DNA from: Maylandia zebra
Taxonomy: Eukaryota; Chordata; Actinopteri; Cichliformes; Cichlidae
Direction: 5' to 3'
DNA: 64,000 nucleotides
Assembly (NCBI RefSeq): GCF_041146795.1
Contig: NC_135170.1
Span: 35,193,033-35,257,032 of the forward strand
Positions 29,793 to 53,176 of this stretch are shown piece by piece. The notes under the pieces were generated by a model. That model searched no databases. It was given only the letters and a program-made list of their open reading frames with translations, and had not been told where the DNA came from. The translations under genes were made by a program, and so were the position numbers. Position 1 is the stretch's first letter. Each line of letters starts with the position of its first letter.

Positions 29793-31630
29793 AGACCAAG
29801 ATTAGGTCAATAACATGTCGTGGGGAAGAGTTATGGCTTCGTGCTACAATGTTCCAGAGTTCTGGTTCATATCCATCTTCAGTTGAAAGCTTGCTGTCAT
29901 TCTGTGTGAACTCTTTTCAGTCTCTGTTTCATTGTGTTACGGATGGTGAGCTTGTTTGTTTCACAGTTATCATTTTCTTAGCTTTTAGTTCAGACTTTAC
30001 TTCTTAGGTTAAATTCGTAATTTATTCTGTACATCGTTTAGACCTTTGTTCATCTCTTATCTATTATGTAACATGCATGTCGTACTGTGTATGATTGTGT
30101 ATGTGACAAATACATTTGAATTTGATTTGATTTCGTATGTGTGAGTTTCAGTTCAGTTCATGTTCTCGGTGACTCAGTCTGATATTTCTGTTTCTAAATT
30201 TCATGCGAGGTTTAAGATAAAGACGTGCGGAGGGAAACACTTTTGACACAACACGATGTGCTCAGTGGAAACATCAGCGTTTCACTCGTTCTGAAACACT
30301 TCCTGTTCATTCGTTGATTCTGGGAAACCTGATGCAGTTTGACCAGTTTATTCCTGACTGGGCTGCAGGCCTATTGTTCACAGTCCCCAGTGTGCAGGTC
30401 CCGCTGTCACTGCAGATAAATGAAGCATGGAAATTAATTGGTTTCATTCACAAAGCAGATGTTTGGCCTTTTATAATCTCTGGGTGAGTCACAGAAGATG
30501 CTTCCTTAAACGATCCCCCCAAAGGCCATCCTGGATCCTCGTGCACATTTGAACCTTATATCAGAAATCCTGCTTTCCACAGATTTACAGGAATGTTGTT
30601 CTGTTAAAGACGTATGCTGGGAAGGCTTATCTGCTTTTCCCGATTCTAGTGAAATAATGAGGTCTCAGAAACTGACTCCCATTGTTTTGGTTTTATTTCA
30701 CAGTCGCCGACGACAAACAGACACAATAGAGACACAATAGAGCTCACATACTCTGTGTGCTGCTCGTAAGTGGCCTTCAAGAACTCAGCCAATCAGAAGA
30801 AAGCCCACTTTCTTAAAGAGACAGGAACTAAAGCGGCTTGTTTCAGATAGTTTCAGTCCTTCATGAGTCCTCCTTTAATCCCTTAACATAATTTTTTCTT
30901 CCTTGTTTCTTTGTTCAGGATGAATTTGCTGCCATTGCTGCTTCTTGTCTTCAGATGGTTTTTCAGTCATCACCTTTCTCGTTGGTTTCAATTAATTTCT
31001 TGTAATAATTAGCCTGCAATAATCCATAATAATACTATAATCGTGTGCTGACTCTCAGATTGCTCATATATGTGAAAAACGACCTGCAAACATGGAAAAT
31101 CTGATGTTGGTGTAACGGACTTGAATGTTACCACCGTCTGCTGCTTATTTTAATTTACTTTAACCTGACTTTAGTTAAAATAGAGTATTTCTACATCATT
31201 ATATTATTGATAAACAATCGTCTGCTGTGTAAAATTGTGAGTAAATGTGTAAAGTTTGACGTCTGAGTTGATTTGGAAGGAAATCTGAATTATCTGAAGC
31301 ATCAGGTCAAACTGCGCCGTACAAAGTTGAAAGGAGGCTGTGTGGCGTTCAGCGAGAATGTTGACAGGTGAGATTCACCTGATAGCAGCCTGTCGTTGTT
31401 CTTCCTGATAATAGGACTTTTAAAAATGTTCCATTACCCTTTACTGTTTATTTTACGTAACTGTGCAAATATTTATTCTGATCTGAGTGAATAAGGAAAA
31501 GTGCTGAAGACTCATTGACTGATTTATTTCAATTCGGTGCAGGAAATAGTTTAACCTAAATCTAAAAATACTATCATGTAATTACACCACATTACAAACG
31601 AAGTAACATTTATTTTCTGATTCAGTGTCA
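29792..31630. other. Intergenic, partly duplicated upstream block
   Basis: No gene was recognised. Positions about 30240-30460 and 31547-31610 match about 59930-60100 and 60307-60370 upstream of the second protease gene (for example TCTGAAACACTTCCTGTTCA and TCATGTAATTACACCACATT). This marks the upstream part of the tandem duplication. A repeat tail ACAAATACATTTGAATTTGA lies near 30105. Confidence 0.6.
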
Positions 31631-31639
31631 AGTGACTTA

Positions 31640-31990
31640 ACAAACAAGTAAGACGGTTTTAAAAAAGGCCCAACAGCGTCTTCAGTTTCTGAAGAAGGAG
31701 CTGCTGATCGTCTTCTACCGCTGCTCCATTGAGAGTGTGCTGCACTGCATCTGTGTGTGGTTTTCCAGCTGCACTTCAGAGGGTCATCAATATGGCCCAA
31801 AAAATCATTGAACATCCTCTTCCCTCCCTGAAGGACCTGTACAGTACTCGCTGTGTCAAGAGGGCACGCAGCATCCTACAGGAATGTACACACCCAGGAC
31901 ACCGGGTGTTTAAGCTGCTGCTGTCTGGCAGACTCAATGACAGCTTTTACAACACGGCAACAGCCCTAATCAATGCAAACAGCTGACCTG
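31640..31990 (+). mobile_element. Non-LTR retrotransposon fragment, RT C-terminus
   Basis: In two frames the sequence encodes the region downstream of a LINE reverse transcriptase: LLIVFYRCSIESVL, then QRVINMAQKIIEHPLPSLKD, and RLNDSFYNTATALINAN. A frame change near 31770 and loss of everything upstream make it a dead fragment. Confidence 0.8.
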
Positions 31991-32089
31991 ATTGGATACC
32001 TCCCTGGACTTTTTAAGTTACTGTGTCGTGTTGTTTTCTGCGTCGTGCAGGCGCAGGACAGTTTCCAATTTCTTTCTACTATTGTACTC

Positions 32090-32235
32090 GGTATGACCGT
32101 GCAATGATGATAGAGAGTTATCTGTTATCTTTCAGAGGTTGTCACCATGGCGTCCCTCAGGGCTCCATTCTTGGCCCACTTGTTTTCTCATTGTGCGTTT
32201 TGTTCCTCAGGTTCAAAATGCAATTTTTCATTCAA
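32090..32235 (+). mobile_element. Non-LTR retrotransposon fragment, RT core motif
   Basis: GCHHGVPQGSILGPLVFSL at about 32140-32196 is the reverse transcriptase motif with the GVPQGS core. It is a short isolated piece from a LINE different from, or displaced relative to, the preceding fragment. Confidence 0.7.
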
Positions 32236-32399
32236 ATATGACAAGCTGTATCACAACAACAAAAGTCTCACTAGATAGTCTGACTAGAACAAAATAATTT
32301 CCAGATAGACCTGCTCTATTACCTACCATGTTGAGACTTACCGCTCTGAAGAGTCTGATAATTCAAGTTAAAAGATACAAAAAGGCAAAATATGTATAT

Positions 32400-33065
32400 A
32401 TTTTACAAAATGGTCTCAGGAGGAGGTGCTGGCTGTCATATTGTGGTCTGGGATGTGGGGCCTCCCTCTACTGCAGATATGGAGGCGGTCTGCTTGCCTC
32501 CACTCAAGAGAGAAGGGTTACACTTCCTGGGTCCGGGTACGGGTTGCCCCTCTGGGGGCAGGGGTACCTGGACCTGGGATATAGAGTATGTTTGGGGAGT
32601 GTGAATGTGTGCACAGTGTCTATTTGTGTCTGTCTCCATGTGTCGGATGAGTGCCGAGTATTTGTTTGTGTATATGGGGGTGGGAATGCACCTTTGTGTC
32701 TGCGTGCGCCTGTTCGTCTGTGTCTATATGTCAGGTAGGGTCTCAGACTCCGCCTCTCTGGGAACATCTCAGGCTCTCCGAGGTTTGGAGGCCCATCTCC
32801 CCTCACCACACTCCCTGCCGGTGGCTGATGCCCTCAGACGTTGGTGTGTTGGTGGCTCTTGGTGTCTGGGGCTGGGTGCTCATGTATGTACCGACTCACT
32901 CCTGGTGGCCGATTGGCCAGGTGATCAAGGTGTTTTGTTTTTCTTTTTTTTTCCTTTCTCCCCATCTCTTCTATTTTTCTTTCTCTCCCTCTCTTTCTTT
33001 CATTCCTTCTCCCTGTCCTATCCCTCAGTCATGTCTGTCCCGTCTGTAACAACCGAAAATCAAAT
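32400..33065 (+). repeat. Unclassified GT/T-rich repetitive stretch
   Basis: Contains TGCCCCTCTGGGGGCAGGGG, long TGTGTCTGT-type runs and a CTTTCTC-rich end. Open frames exist but have the composition of low-complexity repeat, so I do not call a gene. Probably the tail of a retroelement. Confidence 0.5.
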
Positions 33066-33830
33066 CAAATAAATACATAATTATAATAAAGGTCAATCAA
33101 ATGGACCAATATGGCGAGGCCATGATGATCCACTTGGTAAAGTAAATCCACTTCGCATCTTTCTCGGCCCTCAGACAACAGTTTTGATGGTTAACGATCC
33201 AAACGGGAAAGGCAAAAAAAAAAAAGGTCTCAGTTATAACTAGAAGTGTAAACATCTCAGTAAACATTATAGATGTCCAAACTCGATATGTTCTTTGAGT
33301 CTACATTTTAGTTTATATTGGTTAAACGTATCTTTAAATAAATTTTACTTGACCTTCAGTAATAATAATAATAAAAAAGGATGATACAGCCTTTATTAAT
33401 CCCACAGCTTGGAAAACAAGAAAATGCATTAAATTAATGTCTGTGATCTTGTTTATTTTTAAAAACAAGATTTTGAAATCAAGGGCCAAGAGCCTGTAGA
33501 CTCTCATGTTAATGAAATTCTGCTGAGGGGATGAAAACAAATGACATCTGAGAAAAGGTCCTCAGGTAAACACAACAGATTAAAGAAAATGCTTCAGTCT
33601 GTAGCAGTCTGTTTGATTTCCTGATGTGAAATCAATAATTAATCCTAAAAAATTAAATAATTAGTTCAAAAGTTCAACATTGCTGCCTGAAACCTGAAAT
33701 TCCTGTTTAATAGGGGGGAGGATGGGGGGAGGATCAGGTGAGCTGGAGGGAAGTGTTGGGCGTGTCGTTAGACAGGTGTCTGGCAGAGGTGTGTTTAATG
33801 CAGACAGAGAGGAGGAGGAGAGAGGAAGGG

Positions 33831-33837
33831 TATTTAT
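33831..33837 (+). promoter_or_regulatory. TATA-like box of protease gene 1
   Basis: TATTTAT lies 36 bases before the ATG at 33873. The surrounding sequence is conserved in the paralogue (GTGTTGGGCGTGTCGT, GAGAGGAAGG, GCCTCAGCAGGTCTG), where the box reads TATTTAA at 61229. This supports a short 5' UTR of a few bases to 15 bases. Confidence 0.6.
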
Positions 33838-33872
33838 GCCTCAGCAGGTCTGGAGGTTTGGATCTTACAGCG

Positions 33873-45419
<11,547 letters not shown>

Positions 45420-46027
45420 AGAGTCTGACTTGATCGACATGTAATGGACACAAATGAATGTGAACAAGCTTTGACTCTAAGACTTTACAGGCTTAAAGCT
45501 CTGCCTGCTAATCTTTGACTTGATTCTGAACTGATTATCTACAAAGAGCTCAGTGGTGACGTTTGGGCGAGTTTACTGTCGGCTAACGGCGCCTTAGGTG
45601 CTCCACTTCCAAGAAAAGGAAGCTGGTTGTACAATGTGTGGCTTGAGCTCTGACTGACAGGGGCTTTGAGCTGGACTCTGGTTTAAGGGTGTAAAAATGA
45701 AGAAGTTCTTTAAACTTGCACTGAACATTAAACGGTAGCTCAAATGTTTAGAAGTTCATGTTTTCTTAAGCTAAACAGATCATTAGTGTGTCTGCATCAC
45801 TGTTACTGTTTCATATATATCTCTAGATTTTAATTAATGCAACAATGAAAGATGTGAAATCTGCATATTTTATAATTTATTTATTTTTTTTTATTATCAG
45901 ATACTGATCATTGTACCTGATCATCATTGTGAACTCTGTTTTCAGGACAGAATAGATTACTTGTAACCTTACAGTCACAAACATATTGATGATTACAGAC
46001 AGAACTGAAGTTATTCTTGCAGTTTTT
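45420..46027 (+). other. 3' UTR region of protease gene 1
   Basis: No further coding sequence. ATTAAA at 45727-45732 is a possible poly(A) signal. The sequence becomes AT-rich near 45860. Confidence 0.5.
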
Positions 46028-46594
46028 GGTTACGTCCACACGTACACGGGTATTTTTGGAAACGGAGATTTTCCGTTTTCGTTTTAAAAAATAGTCCCGT
46101 CCACACGTAAACGCAGAAGTGAAGGAAAACACTGCTATGAACATGCCAAAGCAACAGGTGGCGATATATTCCTAACCGTGTAGAAATGTTGGCCAATCAG
46201 AAGTCTAGAAGCCTCAGTGGGAAAAAGTAAACAAAGCTGGGGCATAGAAGCAGAACCGAGTCGTATGTGTGGAGGGACAGTAACTGTGTGTGTATGTGAG
46301 CATTTAAACACTGCAGAGAGTAGAAGTAACAGTATTTTGTCATTTCACCGAAACAATAACGTGGCGCACAGTGTGACGTCAAAAAAGGCGCACACCTTTG
46401 ACGCTGCGTTTTCTGTGTTTTTCTCGTCCACACTAAATGCAAAAACAGAGCTTTCGAAAATATCCACCCTGGCAGGCGTTTTTAGAAATCTCCATTTTCA
46501 GTGACCGAAAACGGCGTTTACGTGTGGACGAAAGGTGCAAACGCATAGAAAAATCTGCGTTTTCAAAAATACCCGGGTACGTGTGGACGTAGCC
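46028..46594. mobile_element. MITE with about 30-bp terminal inverted repeats
   Basis: Left end GGTTACGTCCACACGTACAC pairs with right end GTACGTGTGGACGTAGCC, extending through the CGGGTATTTTTG motif. About 567 bases and no coding capacity. The only possible target duplication is TTT. Related fragments lie at about 48010-48310 and 57970-58190. Confidence 0.85.
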
Positions 46595-48009
46595 TTTATC
46601 AGATTTAAAGAAGCATCATTTAGAGATGCTGGAAACAAGGGGACATGATCGGACTGTCCCTCTTCTACCTTGCATCTGGGCCACAAACACTTAAGCACTT
46701 AAAGAATATTTGCTTTGAAAACTGTTAAATTGCACTGAAAAAGAAAGTTATTTAAATGAAGAATAAACAACTAAAAAACTTCTTGTAAATGTGTAAATGT
46801 AAAAATACAAAAACAACAACAAAGAGCTTTGTTTTTTTTTTACTCTCCGCACAAACTAAAGAGACAAAATAACGTGAATAATTTGCTTCCAGTTTGTGGT
46901 GCATTGATCCGTCTCTGTTGCTTTTGGGCCTCCTTTGCTCACTTCCCTTCTCTCCCCTGTCTGATTACCTCTGATTACCCGTTTCATAGGTGCTTCCCTG
47001 CTGGTCTCGCTGCTCTCATGTCAAATTCTCAGCTGAAGGAGGTTTGTTGGTCATCTCACCTGCTTTTCGTGTTGTTTAAGGCTGAAGAGATGCCTCATTA
47101 CTCACCAGATCGCTGCATCAGCAGGGACCTGTCCAGTATTCAGAACACCTCTCGACTTCACAACAGTGTTTGTGTCCATGGAGCTGCCTGCGATCGCTCA
47201 GTCAAAGCTCTCCTGTCTGTTGAAAACAGAAATAAACCCTGGTAAACCCTAAACACTGGTTTTGTTAAAGAACAATCTGGACAAACGGATTCTGACGCAG
47301 GCTGTCTTCAGGAAACCAAGGAGAGCAGCGGGGCGAGCAAGGCCAGGTACTCCGTCACTTTGGTGCCAATCCAGCTCTTCTCAGTCTCCACCTGCTCCAG
47401 CAGACCCCATTGGAAACAGCCCTGCTGTCGTCACAGCTTTTTATTCCAGTGCTCCCCAGCGTGGTATGAAAAGGAAAAAAACAAAACGCTTGGACAATGT
47501 TAGCATAATGGACAGGTTCACACAAACGCAAAGCAGGAGATGAAGCATCGCTGAACATGTTTCCAAACCAACTCCATTCCAAGCCAAAGACTAGAAAATA
47601 TGGTGAAGCAAATTTTCATATACTTTGGTTTCACCTGCACAAGTGCCGAGGTAGGTCTCCCTGCAGAATTAGTTTTCCCTGTCGGGAGCAGCGCTGGGCT
47701 GTTCAAATCACGGACAAACAGGATCCCACATTCTTGATTTTTAGTTCACAAACACTTGTTGTAATGACTAACTACTCCTGACATTTTGGAGATGTTTGCT
47801 CTTTATACAGTAAAGTTACAGCTGGATACAAATAACATCAGGCTGATCCTGCCACGATTTGTCTCTCGGTTCAAATCACGGACAAACAGGATCCCACAGC
47901 TGTTTATGTTTTTGAACCCATTTTGCACAGAGAGGCATTTTTTGAAAAATGTATTGATTACACAGGAAAAAAACAACTACACGAAAAATAATCACACCGT
48001 GACGCCTCT
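46595..48009. other. Unassigned stretch with an orphan open frame
   Basis: The plus-strand frame at 47262-47543 ends KRKKTKRLDNVSIMD...QSRR and has a Ser/Pro-rich part before a basic segment. I cannot place it in a family or find splice partners, and it may be repeat-derived. A 30-base sequence starting GTTCAAATCACGGACAAACA occurs twice (47701-47730, 47869-47898). Confidence 0.4.
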
Positions 48010-48435
48010 GCCTTTCTAAATGGAGGGACAGTAACTGCGTGTAAATCTGCAGACAGTCAGATTAACAGTATTTTGTCTCTATCTGCCATTCTGCAATTCA
48101 TCCCATGTAAACAACGTGGCGCACAGCGTGACGTGAATAAAGGCACATACCTTTGACGTTGTGTGACGAACTCTGTGATTCCTCGTCCACACATAAACGC
48201 AAAAAAGGAGTTTTAAAAAATCTCAATTTTCGGTGATTCGAAACGCCGTTTACGTGTGGACGAAATGTCCAAGCGCATAGAAACAGCTGCGTTTTCACAA
48301 ATACCCTTGTAAAATGTTTGGGGTTTGGAAAAACAAAATATGGGTGTGTGTGGCGGATGTGTTTGTGCGTGGGGGGATATTTTTCTTGTAAAACAAAGGG
48401 GGGCCTAGCAAAAAATGTTTGGGAACCACTGGTGT
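48010..48435 (+). repeat. Composite repeat: MITE fragment plus GT-rich element end
   Basis: The first part (GTGGCGCACAGCGTGACGTG, GAAACGCCGTTTACGTGTGG) is a fragment of the 46028-46594 MITE type. The second part (AAACAAAGGGGGGCCTAGCA, then GGGAACCACTG) is a hAT-like terminus. The same order recurs at 57970-58440. Confidence 0.75.
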
Positions 48436-48534
48436 AACCGACGATGGGAAACATCTGTCTGTTGTAGGTCATCCTGTGCTGTTCCACTGGCTGACAGTTG
48501 GTGGCAGTAAAACAAATAAATGTAGAAATGTAAA

Positions 48535-50928
48535 TGTAACCCCTTCATGTGATACACCTGTGATTGTGTTGTGTTCTGGCGTGAAAGTAAGAGGCAGGAG
48601 ACAGCACTGGCTCTTTACTGCACATCTGCAACACAGAAATACAGCTCTGATCTGTGTGTCACATGCTTGCCAGGACACCTCTCCTCCGGCCATGCTGAAA
48701 GGAGCTGTGTCTGCAGCTTCATTAACACTACAATAATATAATAGATCAAATACAACATTAACTTAAGCTCTCTGAAAACAAAAAGCACAAAATAAATAAT
48801 ATGTCACTGAAAAATCATCAAAAACAACTTATAAGAACAATAAACAAAATAATTAAAAAACAAATAAACAGTCAGACAAATACGATTGAATAACCAGGAC
48901 CCAATATTCTAGTGCTTATAGTTCAAACATTATACTTAAGTACAATCAAAATAATAATCGCCATCCAACAGGCAATAAAACACTGTACCATAAAAACAAT
49001 GAATGAAAGACCGCATCCCCAAAACATAAGAACATCTCCATATCTGCAACACAGAAATACGGGTCTGAATGAGAACTTATCACTGCCGTCATCCCTGAAA
49101 ACTGGCGGCCCCTTGATGTCTGATTGCAAGACAAGTTTCACCCCAGACAAATTTAGCTCAGGAGGTCCCTGCTCAGCCTTAAAGGCCCCAGTAGACATAC
49201 TGGTCTCCTTATCACCTTGCAGCTGGGCTACAATGGACTGACCAATCTGATTGGCCAAATCTGAGATGAGTGTACTCAACCCAGCATTGGAAGCTTTCTG
49301 CGGGGTCTGAACGTCACAGGGGGAACCTGGAGACGAGTGGAACAAAACTTGGGAACAAATGATACACCAAGTTTAGGTGTCTGAACCCCATCCCCAAGAA
49401 ACCACCCTCGCCCCAAACTCACATGAGAGGAAACCTCCCCATCAGGAACACCACTTGCCTCTGAACCAGATGCTGACTCCATAATGATGAATAAAGCATC
49501 TGGTTCACAAAAAAATTCCAAATAGTGTAACTGTACAAAACCAAACACAGTATTTGTAACTAACACTTGATGTTATTCAGGATCAGAATTGAGCAGATTA
49601 AATATCCAAGCTCATTCAAAAAGTCTTACACAAGCTAGGAAAAGTAACCAACATGGAACAAGGGCAATTACGAAGAGCTCCCCACAGTGATCAAGATTAC
49701 GTCGATGCTTGACAAATCCACAGTGTCACGGCACCAATGTAACCCCTTCATGTGATACGCCTGTCGTTGCGTTGTGTTCTGGCGTGAAAGTAAGAGGCAG
49801 GAGACAGCACTGGGTCTTTACTGCACATCTGCAACCAGAGATGGGCAGTAACGCGTTACGCGTTACTGTAATCTGATTACTTTTTTCAAGTAACGAGTAG
49901 TGTAAGGGATTACTATTGCAAAAACAGTAATTAGATTACCGTTACTTTCCCGTAGGAACGCTGCGTTACTGCGTTACTAAAACCGTGATTTTTTGCGAGA
50001 ATGTCTCATGACAGTGACGTAAGCGAGTGCGCCATTAGTGACAACAGCTGTGTGCAGATCAACAATGGATCATATATCGAGTGCAGGAGAAAGTATGAGC
50101 GTGCAGCGTTTAAAGCGTGGAAGTACTGACCTTACTTTGAGTTTGATTCCATAAAAAGTGACAAAAACATTAGTGTCCATCGTGCGTGGGAAGAAAACTT
50201 CTTTTTACAGCGAAAAACCCCTAAACTTCCAACAAGCACCGAGTAGCTACGACGTAATGGGAAACTCACAGAGAAACTCGCGGATTCTTCCACTGACCGC
50301 GGCACACCTGCACCAGGGTAAACCTCCGCCTACCCCACTCCTGCTTTACAGGTGAAAATAGAGCAACAGGACCGCTGAGTCTGTGACTTTATTTATTTTC
50401 TGCTGTGTTTTACTTGCATCTATTTGAAAGACTGAGTGTAAACACAAAAAATATTTTATTTTATGTGCTGGAATGTGCAGAAAATAGGTTTAAATGTTAA
50501 ACTAATTTATTCAAGTCAGAGAATGTCGCATATAATTAAATTTTTGCTTGATGCATAAAGTTAAAAGATTAAAACTAATAAAACAAGTTTTAAAAAGAGA
50601 GACTTTTCCATTTGATTACATTTTGTATGATGGATTATGTAGAAAAAGTAGAATTGGGCTGAAAGATCTATCACTTTATCACCTCTTCAGGTTGTAAATC
50701 GTGTTTTTAAAAAGTAACTAAGTAACTAAGTAATTAATTACTTTTGAAAATAAGTAATCAGTAAAGTAACGGGATTACTTTTTTGGGGAAGTAATCAGTA
50801 ATTAGTTACTGATTACTTTTTTCAAGTAACTTGACCAACACTGTCTGCAACACAGAAATATGGCTCTGATCTGTGTGTCACATGCCTGCCAGGACACCTC
50901 TCCTCCGGCTATGCTGAAAGGAGCTGTG
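48535..50928 (-). mobile_element. Small LTR retrotransposon with gag-like remnant
   Basis: Two direct repeats of about 180 bases (48535-48709; 49738-50928 without the nested hAT) share TGTAACCCCTTCATGTGATA at one end and GAAAGGAGCTGTG at the other. Next to the right repeat, the minus strand reads TTGGTGCCGTGAC, which fits a tRNA primer-binding site, so the element runs on the minus strand. The interior of about 1 kb has two overlapping minus frames (49566-49276, 49345-48923) that look like a frameshifted gag-type protein; no RT, integrase or protease is present. No clear target duplication. The LTR assignment is an inference from the repeat and PBS layout. Confidence 0.65.
49836..50843 (+). 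mobile_element. hAT element, copy 3 (complete, 1008 bp)
   Basis: Ends CAGAGATGGGCAGTAACGC and CCAACACTG, flanked by the perfect 8-base duplication TCTGCAAC (49828-49835 and 50844-50851). Removing it joins the two halves of the right LTR, which then matches the left LTR. The ends are rich in GTTAC/GTAAC inverted motifs. No transposase frame. Confidence 0.93.
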
Positions 50929-51243
50929 ACGTGGGCAACCATGCAGCGCACACACACACACGAACGCACACAGACTCAGATCATACAGGCAGGAGATTAA
51001 AATGCAAAATGAATTTTTTTTTTTTTTAAAAAGGGTTTTGGGTGAAATACACAAGTATTTAACAAAAATGTTACACCAACAAAGTTTGAGACGCAAACTG
51101 TATAAAAGGATTGATTTGATTGAAAAACACTAATATATAATTTCCAACTGGTTACACATAATCAAGTCAATTTACAGTCAAAGTGGAAAAAAAAATCATT
51201 TATCCCCAAGGGGCACTTAAGATAGATGATACCTTGCTGACCA
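50929..51243. other. No gene seen; A/T-rich spacer
   Basis: Contains a short CACACA run near 50950 and a T-tract near 51015. Nothing assignable. Confidence 0.5.
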
Positions 51244-51485
51244 TACATACAGTCGTGGCCAAAGGTTTTGAGAATGACACTAATATTAGACATGGGGAAA
51301 TAGCTGCAGAAGTGTTTCTAAAACTATGACTTATGAGTATCTAAAAATAACTCCAACCTCACAGGACTGTCTCATGTTTTATTGCCATTAAATTTCATGT
51401 TGTGCAGTTTTTTGACACTCGCCCAGCTGTGAGAATGAAATCAGACCAATGTAAACTGAGCTACTTAATGACAAATATATGTTTG
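51244..51485 (+). repeat. Tc1/mariner-like non-coding repeat, copy 1
   Basis: Starts ATACAGTCGTGGCCAAAGGT, a mariner-type end. From ACATGGGGAAATAGCTGCAG on it is nearly identical to 57769-57967. Confidence 0.7.
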
Positions 51486-51808
51486 CAGGCCAGATGTTCA
51501 GACATGAATCAGAAAGGCAAAGATGAGTTGAATCTCCAGTTTAGTCAAAGAGCTTCTGCTGGTTTGAGTAGATAAAGATCAGGGCCCTGTTTCAGGAAGC
51601 CGGTTTAGTGGAAAAACTGAGTAAGTATACCCTGAGTTAACGAAAACTCTGGGTTTTCGGTTTCACAAAGCGAGTTCAGATGAAGCCTCAGTGAGTCACT
51701 ATGACGACACACGCCGTGAAGCTAACCTGCCCCCTAGCAGGTTTACTACAACTAACCCTGACTGTCTCCGCCCCTTTGTCGGAAACCTGACAGTAGGAAG
51801 TGTCAGAC

Positions 51809-53087
51809 ATGGCGTGCCCCTTCCTTGAAGAGCCAGTAGATCGTGAAGCCCAAATTCTCCGCAGAGCTCTCCGCCGGGAGAGAGTGATCAGAGCGCGTTT
51901 GGACATTTTATCATTTCCTGATGATTTCCTGTGTGAACGTTACCGTTTCTCAGCACAATCTATAAGTTATTTGAATAACATCCTCAGGCCTAATATTGCT
52001 CATGTGACACATCGCGGACATGCTCTCAGTTCTGTACATATTATTTGTATTGCACTTTGGTTTTTTGCAAACGGGAGCTTTCTGTATAATATTGGTGACG
52101 CTGAGCACGTTTCCAAGGCTACCGTCTGTCGGGCAGTCAGGAATGTTACAGTTGCACTGAAACGTCTCCTGTACTCGTCTGTGGTGTTCCTCGGTCACAG
52201 ACCCATAAGATTTATCAAAGAGGGATGCCACAAAATTGCAGGTATCAGGATGAACAAAACTCAATTCATGATGTGGTGATACTTGAACTACTACTTAAAT
52301 TTTACATTTATTCTCAGGGTTCCCAGGTGTGATTGGCTGTATAGATGGCACTCACATTCCAATCATTGCTCCTTCAGTAAATGAAGGAGACTATGTGAAC
52401 AGGAAGTCTTTCCACAGCATTAATGTACAGGTACATAGTTCCCTGTAGCATTTCAAACTAACAAATTATTTCATTATAGTAATGGATGCTAATTTGTGTT
52501 CTCTGCACTGTGAAGATCATATGTGATGCTGCCAACATTATCACAAATGTGGAAGCCAAGTGGCCAGGCTCTGTCCATGACTCACAAATATTCCGTGAAT
52601 GTACACTGAGCACAAAATTTGGACATGGTGAGTTGAGAATACTGTAAAATATATAAAGACCAATTGCTTCAGGGACATTTGAACTGAAGTGTATCCTTCT
52701 GTCTTAGGAGAGTTCACTGGCTACTTGCTTGGTGATAGGGGGTATCCATGTTTACCCTATTTGCTTACCCCTTACTCTGACCCTGAACCGGGCCCACAGC
52801 AGCGATATAATCTGGCTAATTGCAGGACCAGAGCCAGAGTTGAAATGACTATCGGAATGCTTAAGGCCCGGTTCCAGTGCCTGCAAAGACTCAGGGTCAC
52901 CCCAGAAAGGGCATGTGACATTATTGTGGCATGTGTGATTCTTCACAACATTGCCACAATTAGAGGAGAACACTGTCCTTCTGAACCAAACAGCAGTGAT
53001 CCAAACCATGAACATCCTGACCCTCCCACGGACATACAAGATGGAAGAGCAGTCAGAGACACCATATGTCACAATCATTTCTTTTGA
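51809..53087 (+). CDS. HARBI1-like transposase (nuclease) of the Harbinger element
   Basis: Exons 51809-52241, 52318-52430, 52516-52627 and 52708-53087 join in phase to 345 residues, close to the 349 of human HARBI1. The start chosen is the ATG of [15 protein letters not shown]. Seen motifs are an N-terminal helical part with THRGHALSS and [14 protein letters not shown] (helix-turn-helix-like), then the DDE-type nuclease: [10 protein letters not shown] (first Asp), GSVHDSQIF (second Asp), LGDRGYP, and the Glu in [13 protein letters not shown]. The protein cuts and pastes the element when paired with the Myb-like protein. AATAAA lies at 53115-53120. No stop or frameshift was found, so it could be functional or recently so. 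Confidence 0.9.
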
Positions 53088-53176
53088 CCCATCACCTCAA
53101 CATGTTGAAAGAAGAATAAACTGATTTTTTGTTCAACTGGCTTTATTGGTCGCCTGTGTTTCCTGTACACAAAGTA

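Noticed and set aside
32328..33072. Open frames of 70 to 155 codons after the LINE fragments
   Set aside because: GT- and CT-rich composition, overlapping frames, and no conserved motif or splice signals; treated as repeat.
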